DNA from: Roseitalea sp964606055
GTDB lineage: Bacteria; Pseudomonadota; Alphaproteobacteria; Rhizobiales; Rhizobiaceae
DNA length: 46,832 nucleotides
Assembly (NCBI GenBank): GCA_964606055.1
Contig: CAZSFA010000004.1
Coordinates: forward strand, 1 to 46,832
Direction of reading: 5' to 3'
Position 1 is the first letter of the stretch, and each line of letters begins with the position of its first letter. This document shows, in pieces, positions 7,741 through 15,113 of the stretch. Below the pieces are notes generated by a model. That model saw only the letters and a program-made list of their open reading frames with translations. It did not search any database and was not told the origin of the DNA. Made by a program: the position numbers and the translations under genes.

Positions 7741-8442
7741 TCAGGCGGTTTCAGCCATCGACACCGGCTCCGGGTCGCGCAAAACATAGCCGCGGCCCCA
7801 CACCGTCTCGATGTAATTGATCCCGCCCGACGCCGCATCGAGCTTCTTGCGCAGCTTGCAGATGAAGACGTCGATGATCTTCAGTTCCGGCTCGTCCATA
7901 CCGCCATAGAGGTGGTTGAGGAACATTTCCTTGGTCAGCGTGGTGCCCTTGCGCAGCGAGAGCAGCTCCAGCATCTGGTATTCCTTGCCGGTCAGGTGGA
8001 CCCGCTGACCGCCGACCTCGACGGTCTTGGCATCCAGATTGACCACCAGATCGCCCGTCGTGATGACCGACTGCGCATGGCCCTTGGACCGGCGTACGAT
8101 GGCATGGATACGGGCGACCAGTTCGTCCTTGTGGAACGGCTTGGTCATGTAGTCGTCGGCGCCAAAGCCCAAGCCACGCACCTTGTCTTCGATGCCCGCC
8201 ATCCCGGACAGGATCAGGATCGGCGTCTTGACCTTGGAAAGCCGCAGCGTGCGCAGAACCTCGTAGCCCGACATGTCGGGCAGGTTCAGGTCGAGCAGAA
8301 TGATGTCGTAATCATAAAGCTTGCCCAGGTCGACGCCTTCTTCGCCCAGGTCGGTCGTGTAGACGTTGAAACTCTCGGACTTGAGCATCAGCTCGATGCT
8401 CTGTGCGATTGCACTGTCATCCTCGATCAACAAGACTCGCAT
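7741..8442 (-). CDS. ctrA: Cell-cycle master response regulator CtrA
   Basis: CtrA is an OmpR/PhoB-type DNA-binding regulator of cell-cycle, flagellar and envelope genes. The 233-residue protein has an N-terminal receiver (1-115) with the acidic pair ED8D, phospho-acceptor D51 in LLDLNLPDM and Lys in YMTKPF, and a winged-helix DNA-binding domain (about 128-228) containing GKEYQMLELL and the FICKLRKKL recognition helix, which is almost unchanged among alphaproteobacterial CtrA proteins. The start at 8442 is fixed by GAGGGGAT immediately upstream and by conservation of MRVLLIEDD. The C-terminus ends ETA, a non-polar tail as expected of a ClpXP substrate. It is divergent from fliJ; the shared 403-bp upstream region has a 7/8 CtrA box at 8710 and a GATTC (CcrM-type GANTC) site at 8656. 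Confidence 0.97.
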   Translation of the reverse strand: MRVLLIEDDSAIAQSIELMLKSESFNVYTTDLGEEGVDLGKLYDYDIILLDLNLPDMSGYEVLRTLRLSKVKTPILILSGMAGIEDKVRGLGFGADDYMTKPFHKDELVARIHAIVRRSKGHAQSVITTGDLVVNLDAKTVEVGGQRVHLTGKEYQMLELLSLRKGTTLTKEMFLNHLYGGMDEPELKIIDVFICKLRKKLDAASGGINYIETVWGRGYVLRDPEPVSMAETA

Positions 8443-8845
8443 CTTAATCCCCTCGGCGAGTTCAAAGCCGTCCCGGGGCCGAAAGGGCCCGTCGACAAGC
8501 GCGCAAATCACCCTGCTTGTGAATGGTTAACAAATCCTAGCGGACAGGCAACCCATCATGTCGCATTAACGATCGCTTTGAACCAGTTGATTTTCTCACA
8601 CTTTCCGAAGACGCCGCTCTCAAGTGCAAAACAGGCGTCAACGACCCATTCATTGGATTCCACGCATTTGGCCGCTGCGCCTCGCCGACATCCGATTGCC
8701 AAGATGCGATTTACCCGGCCTTAAAGGTTACCAGCCATTATTAATGTCGGGTGTAAACGAAAGGTTACCGCGCCGGCTGTCGTCCGGGTCCGGAGCCTTT
8801 CCAGTATCCGCGTAAAACCGTGCAGGCGTTTCGGGAGTAGAGCGT
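8443..8845. other. Divergent ctrA-fliJ control region
   Basis: 403 bp without a gene. It contains several TTAA half-sites at 8527, 8566, 8721 and 8741, one GANTC methylation site at 8656-8660, and the best CtrA box at 8710-8724. No small ORF with a ribosome site stands out. Confidence 0.6.
8710..8724. promoter_or_regulatory. Near-consensus CtrA box between ctrA and fliJ
   Basis: TTTA-cccggcc-TTAA matches seven of eight consensus positions of TTAA-N7-TTAA. It is 122 nt before the fliJ start and could serve fliJ, ctrA or both. Further TTAA half-sites cluster on both sides. Confidence 0.5.
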
Positions 8846-9232
8846 ATGAAACCGAGGGACAACCTCATCCGGCTGAAGCAGTTTCAGGTGACGGAAAAGC
8901 ACCGTCAGGTTGGTCAACTGGAGACGATGATTGCCGAGTTCCAGCGCATGGCGGACGAACTTGACGTGCAGATTCAAGCCGAAGAGCGAAAAAGCGGCAT
9001 CACCGACATAGAGCACTTTGCCTATCCAACCTTTGCCAAGGCGGCGCGCACCCGCCGCGACAACCTGCACACCTCGATCCGCGATCTGGACAGCCAGAAG
9101 CAGGCCGCCGAAGCGGCGCTGATGGAAGCGGAGGCCGAACTGCAAAAGGTGGAACGGCTCGATGTGCGCGAAGCCCGCAAGGCCAGCGAAGACGCTGTGT
9201 CATCCTATGACAAACAGGCGATGATCGGCTGA
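8846..9232 (+). CDS. fliJ: Flagellar export chaperone FliJ
   Basis: A 128-residue, highly charged and almost entirely helical protein with the two-helix antiparallel coiled-coil pattern of FliJ, the cytoplasmic component that links the FliI ATPase ring to the flagellar export gate. Signature features are the N-terminal RLKQFQVTEKHRQ segment and a central break around residues 55-62. The ATG at 8846 follows a GGGAG ribosome site. Location divergent from ctrA is typical for this order, and flagellar genes are classic CtrA targets. No other flagellar gene is in the window. Confidence 0.85.
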   Translation: MKPRDNLIRLKQFQVTEKHRQVGQLETMIAEFQRMADELDVQIQAEERKSGITDIEHFAYPTFAKAARTRRDNLHTSIRDLDSQKQAAEAALMEAEAELQKVERLDVREARKASEDAVSSYDKQAMIG

Positions 9233-9264
9233 AGCCGGCAATTCCCTTCGGCCGGCCGGGGTCT

Positions 9265-9360
9265 TCAGCCCGGCGGCCCGGCCACCACGACGAACAGCAC
9301 CGCCCCGACCACAAGCGCGCACGCAATCAGCGCGGCGACGTTGAACCCCCCGTCGTGCAT
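9265..9360 (-). CDS. Possible 31-aa single-span membrane protein
   Basis: A short open frame starts MHDGGFNVAALIACALVVGA and is almost entirely one hydrophobic span (about residues 8-27) ending AGPPG. A CGGAGACGG ribosome site lies about 6 nt upstream of the ATG at 9360. The size and composition fit a bacterial small membrane protein. It lies between fliJ and the Rossmann-fold gene, on the opposite strand. I do not recognise it; it could be a chance frame, but the ribosome site and clean single-span design make it plausible. Confidence 0.4.
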   Translation of the reverse strand: MHDGGFNVAALIACALVVGAVLFVVVAGPPG

Positions 9361-9464
9361 GGTGCCCGTCTCCGTTTGCAACTGTCCCGACCCTAGCATC
9401 AGGCAACGCCCAAGTCAGCGCGCTTGAGCTTGCATCGCCGCGCCAAACCGCCCAGACCGGCGCC

Positions 9465-10022
9465 ATGACCACCGGGCACCAACGCGCGTCGGAACCGGCC
9501 TTCGCAACGAGCATTCTCGTCGGCGCGACCGGCATGCTGGCCGGCACCGCGCAATGGGTGGCAGAGCGCTCCGGCAAGACTGTCCTTCTGGCGCGCCATG
9601 CATCCCGTGCCGGCTCTCTGACCCGCAATCGGGGCGTGACCACGCTCGACCGGGACTGGCGGGACGACGCCGCGTGCATGGCAGCGCTCGCGGAGGCCGG
9701 CGCGCTCGCCGCGCCCGACCTGGCCGTCCTGTGGATCCATGGGTCCGGCGCCGGACTGGAAGCGCGATTGACCAGGCATCTCGCCGCCCATCACTGCCTG
9801 ATCGTCAAGGTTCGCGGCAGCGCCGATCTCGGCGATCTGCGCGGCGACAGCCCGGCGGCTGGCCATGATGACCTCGGCGCGGCGCGACGGATTACCGTCA
9901 CGCTCGGTGCGGTGCCCGACGGCGTCGGCAAGCGGTGGCTGACCTGGAACGAGATTTCCGACGGGGTCATCGCGGCCATCGGCGCACGCAGCAACCGCGT
10001 GGTCGGCCGGCTCGATCTCTAG
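9465..10022 (+). CDS. Small Rossmann-fold SDR-like protein, 185 aa
   Basis: The N-terminus carries a dinucleotide-binding motif in SILVGATGMLAGTAQWVAE (residues about 17-35) typical of short-chain dehydrogenase-like proteins, followed by alternating beta/alpha segments (VLLARHAS, DLAVLWIHG, HCLIVKVRGS). At 185 residues it is shorter than standard SDR enzymes (about 250) and lacks a recognisable Tyr-x3-Lys catalytic pair, so enzymatic function is doubtful; it may only bind a nucleotide. It is a single gene, converging on sciP. Family beyond the Rossmann fold is not recognised. Confidence 0.65.
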   Translation: MTTGHQRASEPAFATSILVGATGMLAGTAQWVAERSGKTVLLARHASRAGSLTRNRGVTTLDRDWRDDAACMAALAEAGALAAPDLAVLWIHGSGAGLEARLTRHLAAHHCLIVKVRGSADLGDLRGDSPAAGHDDLGAARRITVTLGAVPDGVGKRWLTWNEISDGVIAAIGARSNRVVGRLDL

Positions 10023-10065
10023 ATATGCTGCCCGAACAGTCGGGCACGCGTCGGAGTTGGGATGA

Positions 10066-10341
10066 TCAGTGCCGGTACTGCTGGATGCGCGTGGTGCGCA
10101 GGCCCGCAAGACCATGTTCGTCGATCGAAGCCTGCCAGGACAGATACTCCTCGACGGTCAGACGGTAGCGGTCGCACGCCTCCTCGAGGCTCAACAGGCC
10201 CCCGCGCACGGCCGCGACGACCTCGGCCTTGCGGCGGATCACCCAGCGGCGCGTCGTCGGCGGCGGCAAGTCATTGATCGTGAGCGGTGAACCGTCCGGG
10301 CCGATGACGTATTTCACACGGGGTCTGATCTGATCGGTCAT
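10066..10341 (-). CDS. sciP: CtrA antagonist SciP (DUF1153)
   Basis: SciP binds CtrA and blocks its recruitment of RNA polymerase. The 91-residue protein has the invariant DUF1153 features: KYVIGPDGSPLTINDLPPP near the N-terminus, the RWVIRRKAEVVAAVRGGLL helix and the helix-turn-helix-like EEACDRYRLTVEEYLSWQ, ending in a basic tail. The start at 10341 is the conserved MTDQIRPRVKYV. The upstream region, shared with divergent mnmA, holds two CtrA-box-like elements, in line with the known CtrA-dependent expression of sciP in Caulobacter. Together with ctrA and chpT in the same 4 kb this forms an unusually compact set of the CtrA control loop. Confidence 0.93.
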   Translation of the reverse strand: MTDQIRPRVKYVIGPDGSPLTINDLPPPTTRRWVIRRKAEVVAAVRGGLLSLEEACDRYRLTVEEYLSWQASIDEHGLAGLRTTRIQQYRH

Positions 10342-10392
10342 TATACTCTCTACACACACGACCTTCGCTGACCCGACATTAGGCACAGCGAT

Positions 10393-10429
10393 TTAAGAAA
10401 CGCCTAAAGCCCCGCTAATGGATTCGTAA
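10393..10429. promoter_or_regulatory. Tandem CtrA-box-like sites between sciP and mnmA
   Basis: First element TTAA-gaaacgc-CTAA (10393-10407) matches seven of eight CtrA consensus bases. Second element CTAA-tggattc-GTAA (10415-10429) matches six of eight and contains a GATTC (GANTC) adenine-methylation site at 10421-10425. They lie 52-88 nt upstream of the sciP start. Confidence 0.55.
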
Positions 10430-10508
10430 CACTGCATGGCCGCCGCAACCGAACCCATGGCGTTCGGCCCGGCGATCGCCTATATCGCTGGCGAAAATGG
10501 ACTGCCCA

Positions 10509-11702
10509 ATGCTCAACTCGCTCGACATCGCCAAATCGCCCGAACAAACCCGCGTGGTCGTCGCCATGTCGGGCGGCGTCGATTCATCGGTGGTGGCCGG
10601 GCTTCTGCATGCCAAAGGTTATGAAGTCATCGGCATCACCTTGCAGCTTTACGATCACGGCGCGGCCGTGCGGCGCACCGGCTCGTGCTGCGCGGGTCAG
10701 GACATCGACGATGCGCGCCGCGTCTGCGAGGAACTGGGCATCGCCCACTATGTGCTCGATTACGAAAGCCGCTTTCGCGAGGCGGTGATCGATGTCTTCG
10801 CCGACAGCTACATCGCCGGCGAAACACCGATCCCGTGCGTCAACTGCAACCAGACGGTCAAGTTCGCCGATCTTCTGAAAACCGCGCGCGATCTGAACGC
10901 CGATTGCCTGGCGACGGGGCATTACATCCTGTCACGGCCCGATGGCGATCACCGCGCGCTGCATCGGCCGGCGGACACCCATCGCGACCAGAGCTATTTC
11001 CTGTTTGCCACCACGCAGGATCAGATCGACTTCCTGCGCTTCCCACTGGGCGCGATGACCAAGGAAGAAACCCGCGCCAAGGCCGAACAGATGGGCCTCA
11101 TCGTCGCCGACAAGCCCGACAGCCAGGACATCTGTTTCGTGCCCGACGGCAAATATGCCGATGTGATCGCCAGGCTGCGCCCCAATGCGGCGCTTGCCGG
11201 CGAGATCGTGCATCTGGACGGCCGCGTACTCGGCCGTCATGAGGGCGTGCTGCATTACACGATCGGCCAGCGCAAGGGTTTGGGCGTCGCCACCGGCGAA
11301 CCGCTCTACGTGATCCGCATTGATGCCCGCCAGCGCCGCGTGATCGTTGGCCCGCGCGACGCGCTCGATACCCGCCATGTCGTGCTGCGCGATGTGAACT
11401 GGCTCGGCGACAGCGCGCTTGCCGCGCTGCCGCCGGACGGCATCGATGTGATGGCCCGCGTGCGTTCGACGCGACCGCCCCGCCCCGCGCGGCTGACGCT
11501 CGAAGGGCAAACGGTCGTTGTCGAACTGGTCGGCGGCGAAGCCGGCGTGTCGCCAGGGCAGGCCTGCGTGCTCTATGATGGCGAAGGCTCGGGCGCGCGC
11601 GTTCTCGGCGGCGGCTTCATCGATTCCACCCGCCGCAACGCGGCGGTCGAAGCGCAACTGGCCGCGCTGCAACAAGTATTGCCGGTCGTCGCGGCGGAAT
11701 AA
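10509..11702 (+). CDS. mnmA: tRNA-specific 2-thiouridylase MnmA
   Basis: MnmA adds sulfur to wobble uridine 34 of tRNA-Lys, -Glu and -Gln in an ATP-dependent reaction. The 397-residue protein has the PP-loop ATP motif SGGVDSS at about residues 21-27, the catalytic Cys region TPIPCVNCNQTVKF (about 100-115) and the second Cys in DSQDICFVPDGKY (about 200), followed by the central and C-terminal beta-barrel domains. Start 10509 (MLNSLDIAKS) fits relatives in this order; an in-frame ATG 12 nt earlier is possible and neither has a strong ribosome site. It is divergent from sciP. Confidence 0.95.
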   Translation: MLNSLDIAKSPEQTRVVVAMSGGVDSSVVAGLLHAKGYEVIGITLQLYDHGAAVRRTGSCCAGQDIDDARRVCEELGIAHYVLDYESRFREAVIDVFADSYIAGETPIPCVNCNQTVKFADLLKTARDLNADCLATGHYILSRPDGDHRALHRPADTHRDQSYFLFATTQDQIDFLRFPLGAMTKEETRAKAEQMGLIVADKPDSQDICFVPDGKYADVIARLRPNAALAGEIVHLDGRVLGRHEGVLHYTIGQRKGLGVATGEPLYVIRIDARQRRVIVGPRDALDTRHVVLRDVNWLGDSALAALPPDGIDVMARVRSTRPPRPARLTLEGQTVVVELVGGEAGVSPGQACVLYDGEGSGARVLGGGFIDSTRRNAAVEAQLAALQQVLPVVAAE

Positions 11703-11750
11703 CCCGCGCGATCGGCCGTCAGCCCTCGAAGGTGTCCTTGACGAACGCGC

Positions 11751-12893
11751 CTATTCGGCCGCGACCACCAAATCGTTGCGGCCGCAGTAGTTGCGGATCT
11801 CCGCGATCACCCGTTCCTGGTCGTCGGCGCTGAGATAGGGGTGCATGGGCAGGCACAGGATCGTCGACGGCTTGGCATCGGTGACCGGCAGCCCGCCCGG
11901 CGCGACGGGGTAATCACGATAGGCGCCCTGCCTGTGCAGCGGCTTGACGTAATAGACGACAGACGGGATGCCCCGGTCGTCCAGATGCGCTTTGAGCCCG
12001 TCGCGATCGGTCGTTTCGATGGCATATTGCGCCCAGGCCGGCCGCATGCCCTGCGGTGCGCGCGCGGCCTTGACCACGCCGCGCAGGCCCGCCTCATACG
12101 TCGCCGCGATGCGCTGACGCGCGACCATTTCCTCTTCGAGGATGTCGAGCTTGAGATTGAGGATCGCCGCCTGGATCGTGTCCAGCCGTGAGGTCAGCCC
12201 GACGCGCACATTGTCGTACTGGCTTTCGCCTTTGCCGTGAAAGGCGACCGACCGCATGATGGCGGCCAAATCGTCGTCGTCGGTCATCACCGCGCCGCCA
12301 TCGCCATAACAGCCCAACGGCTTGGCCGGGTAAAAGCTGGTCGAGGCGACATCGCCGAACGCGCCGCAATAAAGGCCGTCGCGCTTGGCGCCGGTCGCCT
12401 GCGCGGCGTCGGAGATCACCTTGAGCCCGTGCGCCTTGGCAACGCGGCCGATCGCGTCATAGTCGGCAACCATGCCGAACAGATCGACCGGGATGACGAC
12501 CTTCGGCGTCAACCGCCCCTCGCGCGACACCATCTCGATGGCCGCCTCAAGCGAACGCGGGTCCATCAGATAGAGATCGGGATCGATGTCGACGAACACG
12601 GGCTCTGCGCCGATCAGCGCGACCACCTCTGCGGTCGAGGCGAAGGTGAACGCGGGCACGAACACCGCGTCGCCCGGGCCGACGCCCCATGCCATCAACG
12701 GGATTTGCAGCGCATCGGTGCCGCTGGCGCAGCCGATCACATGCTTGACGCCGAGATAATCCGCCAGCCGTTCCTCGAACGTGGCGACATCGGGCCCCAG
12801 AATGTACCGGCCGCCTTCCACCACCGCGCTGATGGCCTCGTCAAGCGCGCCGCCCAAACGCGCCCTCTGCGCGGCCAGATCGATGAACTGCAT
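11751..12893 (-). CDS. DegT/DnrJ/EryC1 sugar aminotransferase
   Basis: A PLP-dependent aminotransferase of the DegT/DnrJ/EryC1 (WecE/WbpE) family, which converts a nucleotide-bound keto-sugar to an amino-sugar for envelope glycans. The 380-residue protein shows the cofactor-binding segment GCASGTDALQIPL (about 60-72), the PLP Asp in VISDAAQATGA and the Schiff-base Lys in SFYPAKPLGCYGDGG (about 185). The start at 12893 (MQFIDLAAQ) follows GGGGG and matches family N-termini. About 160 nt upstream and co-oriented is a Gfo/Idh dehydrogenase; the pair is the same as the dehydrogenase/aminotransferase (WlbA/WbpB-WbpE) steps of UDP-2,3-diamino sugar synthesis, so that function is likely. Confidence 0.88.
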   Translation of the reverse strand: MQFIDLAAQRARLGGALDEAISAVVEGGRYILGPDVATFEERLADYLGVKHVIGCASGTDALQIPLMAWGVGPGDAVFVPAFTFASTAEVVALIGAEPVFVDIDPDLYLMDPRSLEAAIEMVSREGRLTPKVVIPVDLFGMVADYDAIGRVAKAHGLKVISDAAQATGAKRDGLYCGAFGDVASTSFYPAKPLGCYGDGGAVMTDDDDLAAIMRSVAFHGKGESQYDNVRVGLTSRLDTIQAAILNLKLDILEEEMVARQRIAATYEAGLRGVVKAARAPQGMRPAWAQYAIETTDRDGLKAHLDDRGIPSVVYYVKPLHRQGAYRDYPVAPGGLPVTDAKPSTILCLPMHPYLSADDQERVIAEIRNYCGRNDLVVAAE

Positions 12894-13050
12894 CAAACCC
12901 CCATGCGGCGCATCGCGCCAAATGATCCCTGTCGCCCGCTCACCTTTTCGCACTATCGCGCGGCCGCGTCGAGATAAAGTCGAACGCCTTCACAGCTGGG
13001 CGCGCACTGTAACGGTCGGTGAAAGGATCAATGAAATCAATGGGCCGGGC

Positions 13051-14007
13051 TCAAGCGCCGGCCTTTTCGAGGATGCGGACGACCTCCAGCCCCTGCGTGC
13101 CCGGCGTCAATGGCGCATCGCCCGAACGCACACAGGCGAGAAAGTGGTCCAGTTCCACGGTGAGCGGCTGCGAGGGCGAAACCGCGATCGGCTCAGCCGC
13201 CTCCATGGCCCATTGCCAGCCCTCGCCGTCAACGCGGTTTGCATGATGGTCGATAACGCGCAGTTTGCGCGGCCAGTCCGCCAGATCGTCCCAGATCAGG
13301 CTGCCGGTCTCGCCGATCACCGTGAACCGCCGCTCGACCACCGGACTGTGCCGCGACACATGGACATGCGCTGCCAGTTGTGGCTCGACAAAGCCCAGAT
13401 GGATATGCGCCAGATCGATCTGTCGCCCGGTGATCGAGGCGGTGTGCGCTGCAACCGTTGCCGGCGCTGCGCCGGCAAGGCTGAGAACGAGCGAAAGATC
13501 ATGTGGCGCAAGATCCCACATCGCGTCGAAACGGTCGAAGAACTTGCCGAAGCCAAGACGCGTGCTCGCGATGTGCCGCACCGCGCCGATGCGGCCATTG
13601 CTCACCGCCTGTTGCAGCGCCACGAACGCGGCGTGATAGCGCAGGATGTGGCCCGTCATCAAAACGCGCCCGGCAGCGCGTGCGGCATCAACCATCGCCT
13701 GCGCATCGACCGCTGACAGCGCCATCGGCTTTTCGACCAGCACATGCTTGCCCGCGCCAAGTGCCCGAACCGCAACCGCAGCGTGGTGCTCGGCCGGCAG
13801 CGCGATCACCAGCGCCGCGATGCCGTCATCGGCCATAACCTCGTCGATCGGGCGGGCCGGAACGCCGTGTTCGGCGGCAACAGTCTGCGCCGTCTGCGCA
13901 TCGGCATCGCAAATCGCCGCCAGCGCACCCAGATCAGCCAGCGTGCGCGCATGGTTCCTGCCCCATCCGCCACATCCGATGAGCGCCGTCCGGGCCGGTT
14001 CCGTCAT
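13051..14007 (-). CDS. Gfo/Idh/MocA-family sugar dehydrogenase
   Basis: A 318-residue NAD(P)-dependent dehydrogenase. The N-terminal Rossmann domain has GCGGWGRNHARTLADLGAL (residues about 11-29) and the family signature EKPMALSA with its catalytic Lys (about 95); the C-terminal domain (about 125-318) has HDLSLVLSL with the conserved His. The start at 14007 follows an AGGAG site. Paired with the DegT aminotransferase, it is likely the 3-dehydrogenase step (WlbA/WbpB-like) that prepares a UDP-sugar-uronate for amination. It is the last chromosomal gene before tRNA-Met. Confidence 0.85.
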   Translation of the reverse strand: MTEPARTALIGCGGWGRNHARTLADLGALAAICDADAQTAQTVAAEHGVPARPIDEVMADDGIAALVIALPAEHHAAVAVRALGAGKHVLVEKPMALSAVDAQAMVDAARAAGRVLMTGHILRYHAAFVALQQAVSNGRIGAVRHIASTRLGFGKFFDRFDAMWDLAPHDLSLVLSLAGAAPATVAAHTASITGRQIDLAHIHLGFVEPQLAAHVHVSRHSPVVERRFTVIGETGSLIWDDLADWPRKLRVIDHHANRVDGEGWQWAMEAAEPIAVSPSQPLTVELDHFLACVRSGDAPLTPGTQGLEVVRILEKAGA

Positions 14008-14195
14008 GCCAAACTCCTGAAAAATCGCGCCGGTGGTAGCGCCGCCGAAGCACGCTTGCAAGCGCCGCATGACCCGCGCGGCCGGCCGGCCGCAAGCGGC
14101 GTCAAGGGGGCGCCCAACGGGCCGACCGGGTCTGCTTGACACGCTGACGAGCCAGCCCCTATATCGCCTTCGCTTGCGGCGGCACCGCGTCGTTG

Positions 14196-14272
14196 GGCGG
14201 AGTAGCTCAGTCGGTTAGAGCAGTGGAATCATAATCCATGTGTCGGGGGTTCGAGTCCCTCCTCCGCTACCA
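14196..14272 (+). tRNA. tRNA-Met (CAT anticodon)
   Basis: A 77-nt cloverleaf with acceptor stem GGCGGAG / CTCCGCT (closing G-U pair), D-loop AGCTCAGTCGGTTAGAGC, anticodon stem GTGGA / TCCAT with loop ATCATAA giving anticodon CAT, T-arm GGGGGTTCGAGTCCCTC and encoded ACCA. The body matches alphaproteobacterial elongator tRNA-Met; a lysidine-modified tRNA-Ile2 also has CAT but the stems look like Met. Accessory DNA with recombinase remnants starts immediately 3' of the gene, making it a likely integration site. Confidence 0.95.
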
Positions 14273-14284
14273 CCGCTCCCCGAC

Positions 14285-14578
14285 GCAGGGATGCGCATGT
14301 TCGGACAGAGGTTCAGCGCCTCGGTCAACGTCGCCAATCGGCCATGAACGGGTAGTTCGAGCTTGCCGTCAGCGTCATGGCCGACGATGACTTTCTCGAC
14401 GAGGTCGCGGATCGCGGCGGCAGCGTCGGCATTGCCCGTTGAGATGCCATCATCGAACGCCTGCGACAGGTTCTCCACATAGCTCTGATACCCAGCGATC
14501 GCTGCTGGGTGCTGTGAAACGATCGGCTGCTCCGGCTCATGTTCGGCAAGATCTGATGTCAGACTGGAGGTAGGGTGG
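14285..14578 (-). pseudogene. C-terminal remnant of a large serine recombinase
   Basis: On the minus strand the frame reads HPAAIAGYQSYVENLSQAFD, then AAAAIRDLVEKVIVG and LELPVHGRLATLTEAL. This is the C-terminal pattern of resolvase/invertase-type site-specific recombinases of the kind carried by integrative elements. The catalytic N-terminal domain with its Ser nucleophile is missing; upstream homology stops where the IS3 remnant begins near 14579. The frame runs on through the tRNA without a natural stop, so the true end is also lost. It lies only about a dozen bases from the tRNA-Met 3' end, consistent with a dead integrase of the island. Confidence 0.6.
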
Positions 14579-14934
14579 GCCATGGGGACGAGCCTGAAAG
14601 CCCAGCCGGTCGTCGATGCAATGAACATGGCGATCGGTCAGCGCAAGCGGCGCAGCGTCAATGACCATAGCCATCAGGGGTCTCAACACCCATCCGCAGC
14701 TTTCGGTCGCGGTGCAAAGAAGCCGGCCTGCGACCATCCATGGGTTCGGTCGGTGATGCCTACGACAATGCGATGTGCGAGAGCTTCGTCGCCACCCTCG
14801 AATGCGAACTGCTCGATCGACGCAGGCTCCAAACCAACGTGGAGGCGCGCATGGCGATCTTCGCGTTCATCGAGGGGTGGTGCAACCCGGGACGTCGTCA
14901 CTCAGCGCTCGGATATCAGTCACCCATCAACTAA
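14579..14934 (+). pseudogene. IS3-family transposase OrfB remnant, frameshifted
   Basis: The first part (MGTSLKAQPVVDAMNMAIGQ) and the second (GSVGDAYDNAMCESFVATLE, then ALGYQSPIN) are consecutive pieces of an IS3-family OrfB integrase core but lie in different frames, with a frameshift near 14720-14740. The N-terminal two thirds are absent. In the retained part, the second catalytic Asp is changed to His (HSHQGS for the usual HSDQGS), while the Glu in CESF remains. It is clearly inactive. It interrupts the serine-recombinase remnant. The 180 bp after it, up to the ABC ATPase gene, show no gene; possible IS end sequence only. Confidence 0.8.
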
Positions 14935-15113
14935 AGGACCGCCCTCGAACCGCCAGAGTTCTCCAGCCCATAACGGTCCACAAAAACCGGGGGAACGCCA
15001 ACTCCAAAACGACCTGAAACGTGTTTGTCGCCGTGTCGCGATCCAGTGACTGGTGGAGACCCGCGAGCGCAGCCGTACCAAGCCCGATCCGCGGCATTTC
15101 GATGGGCATTGCG

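Noticed and set aside
14215..14280. Minus-strand open frame reading GGGTRTPDTWIMIPLL
   Set aside because: This is the reverse complement of the tRNA-Met gene; similar phantom peptides are frequent in databases.
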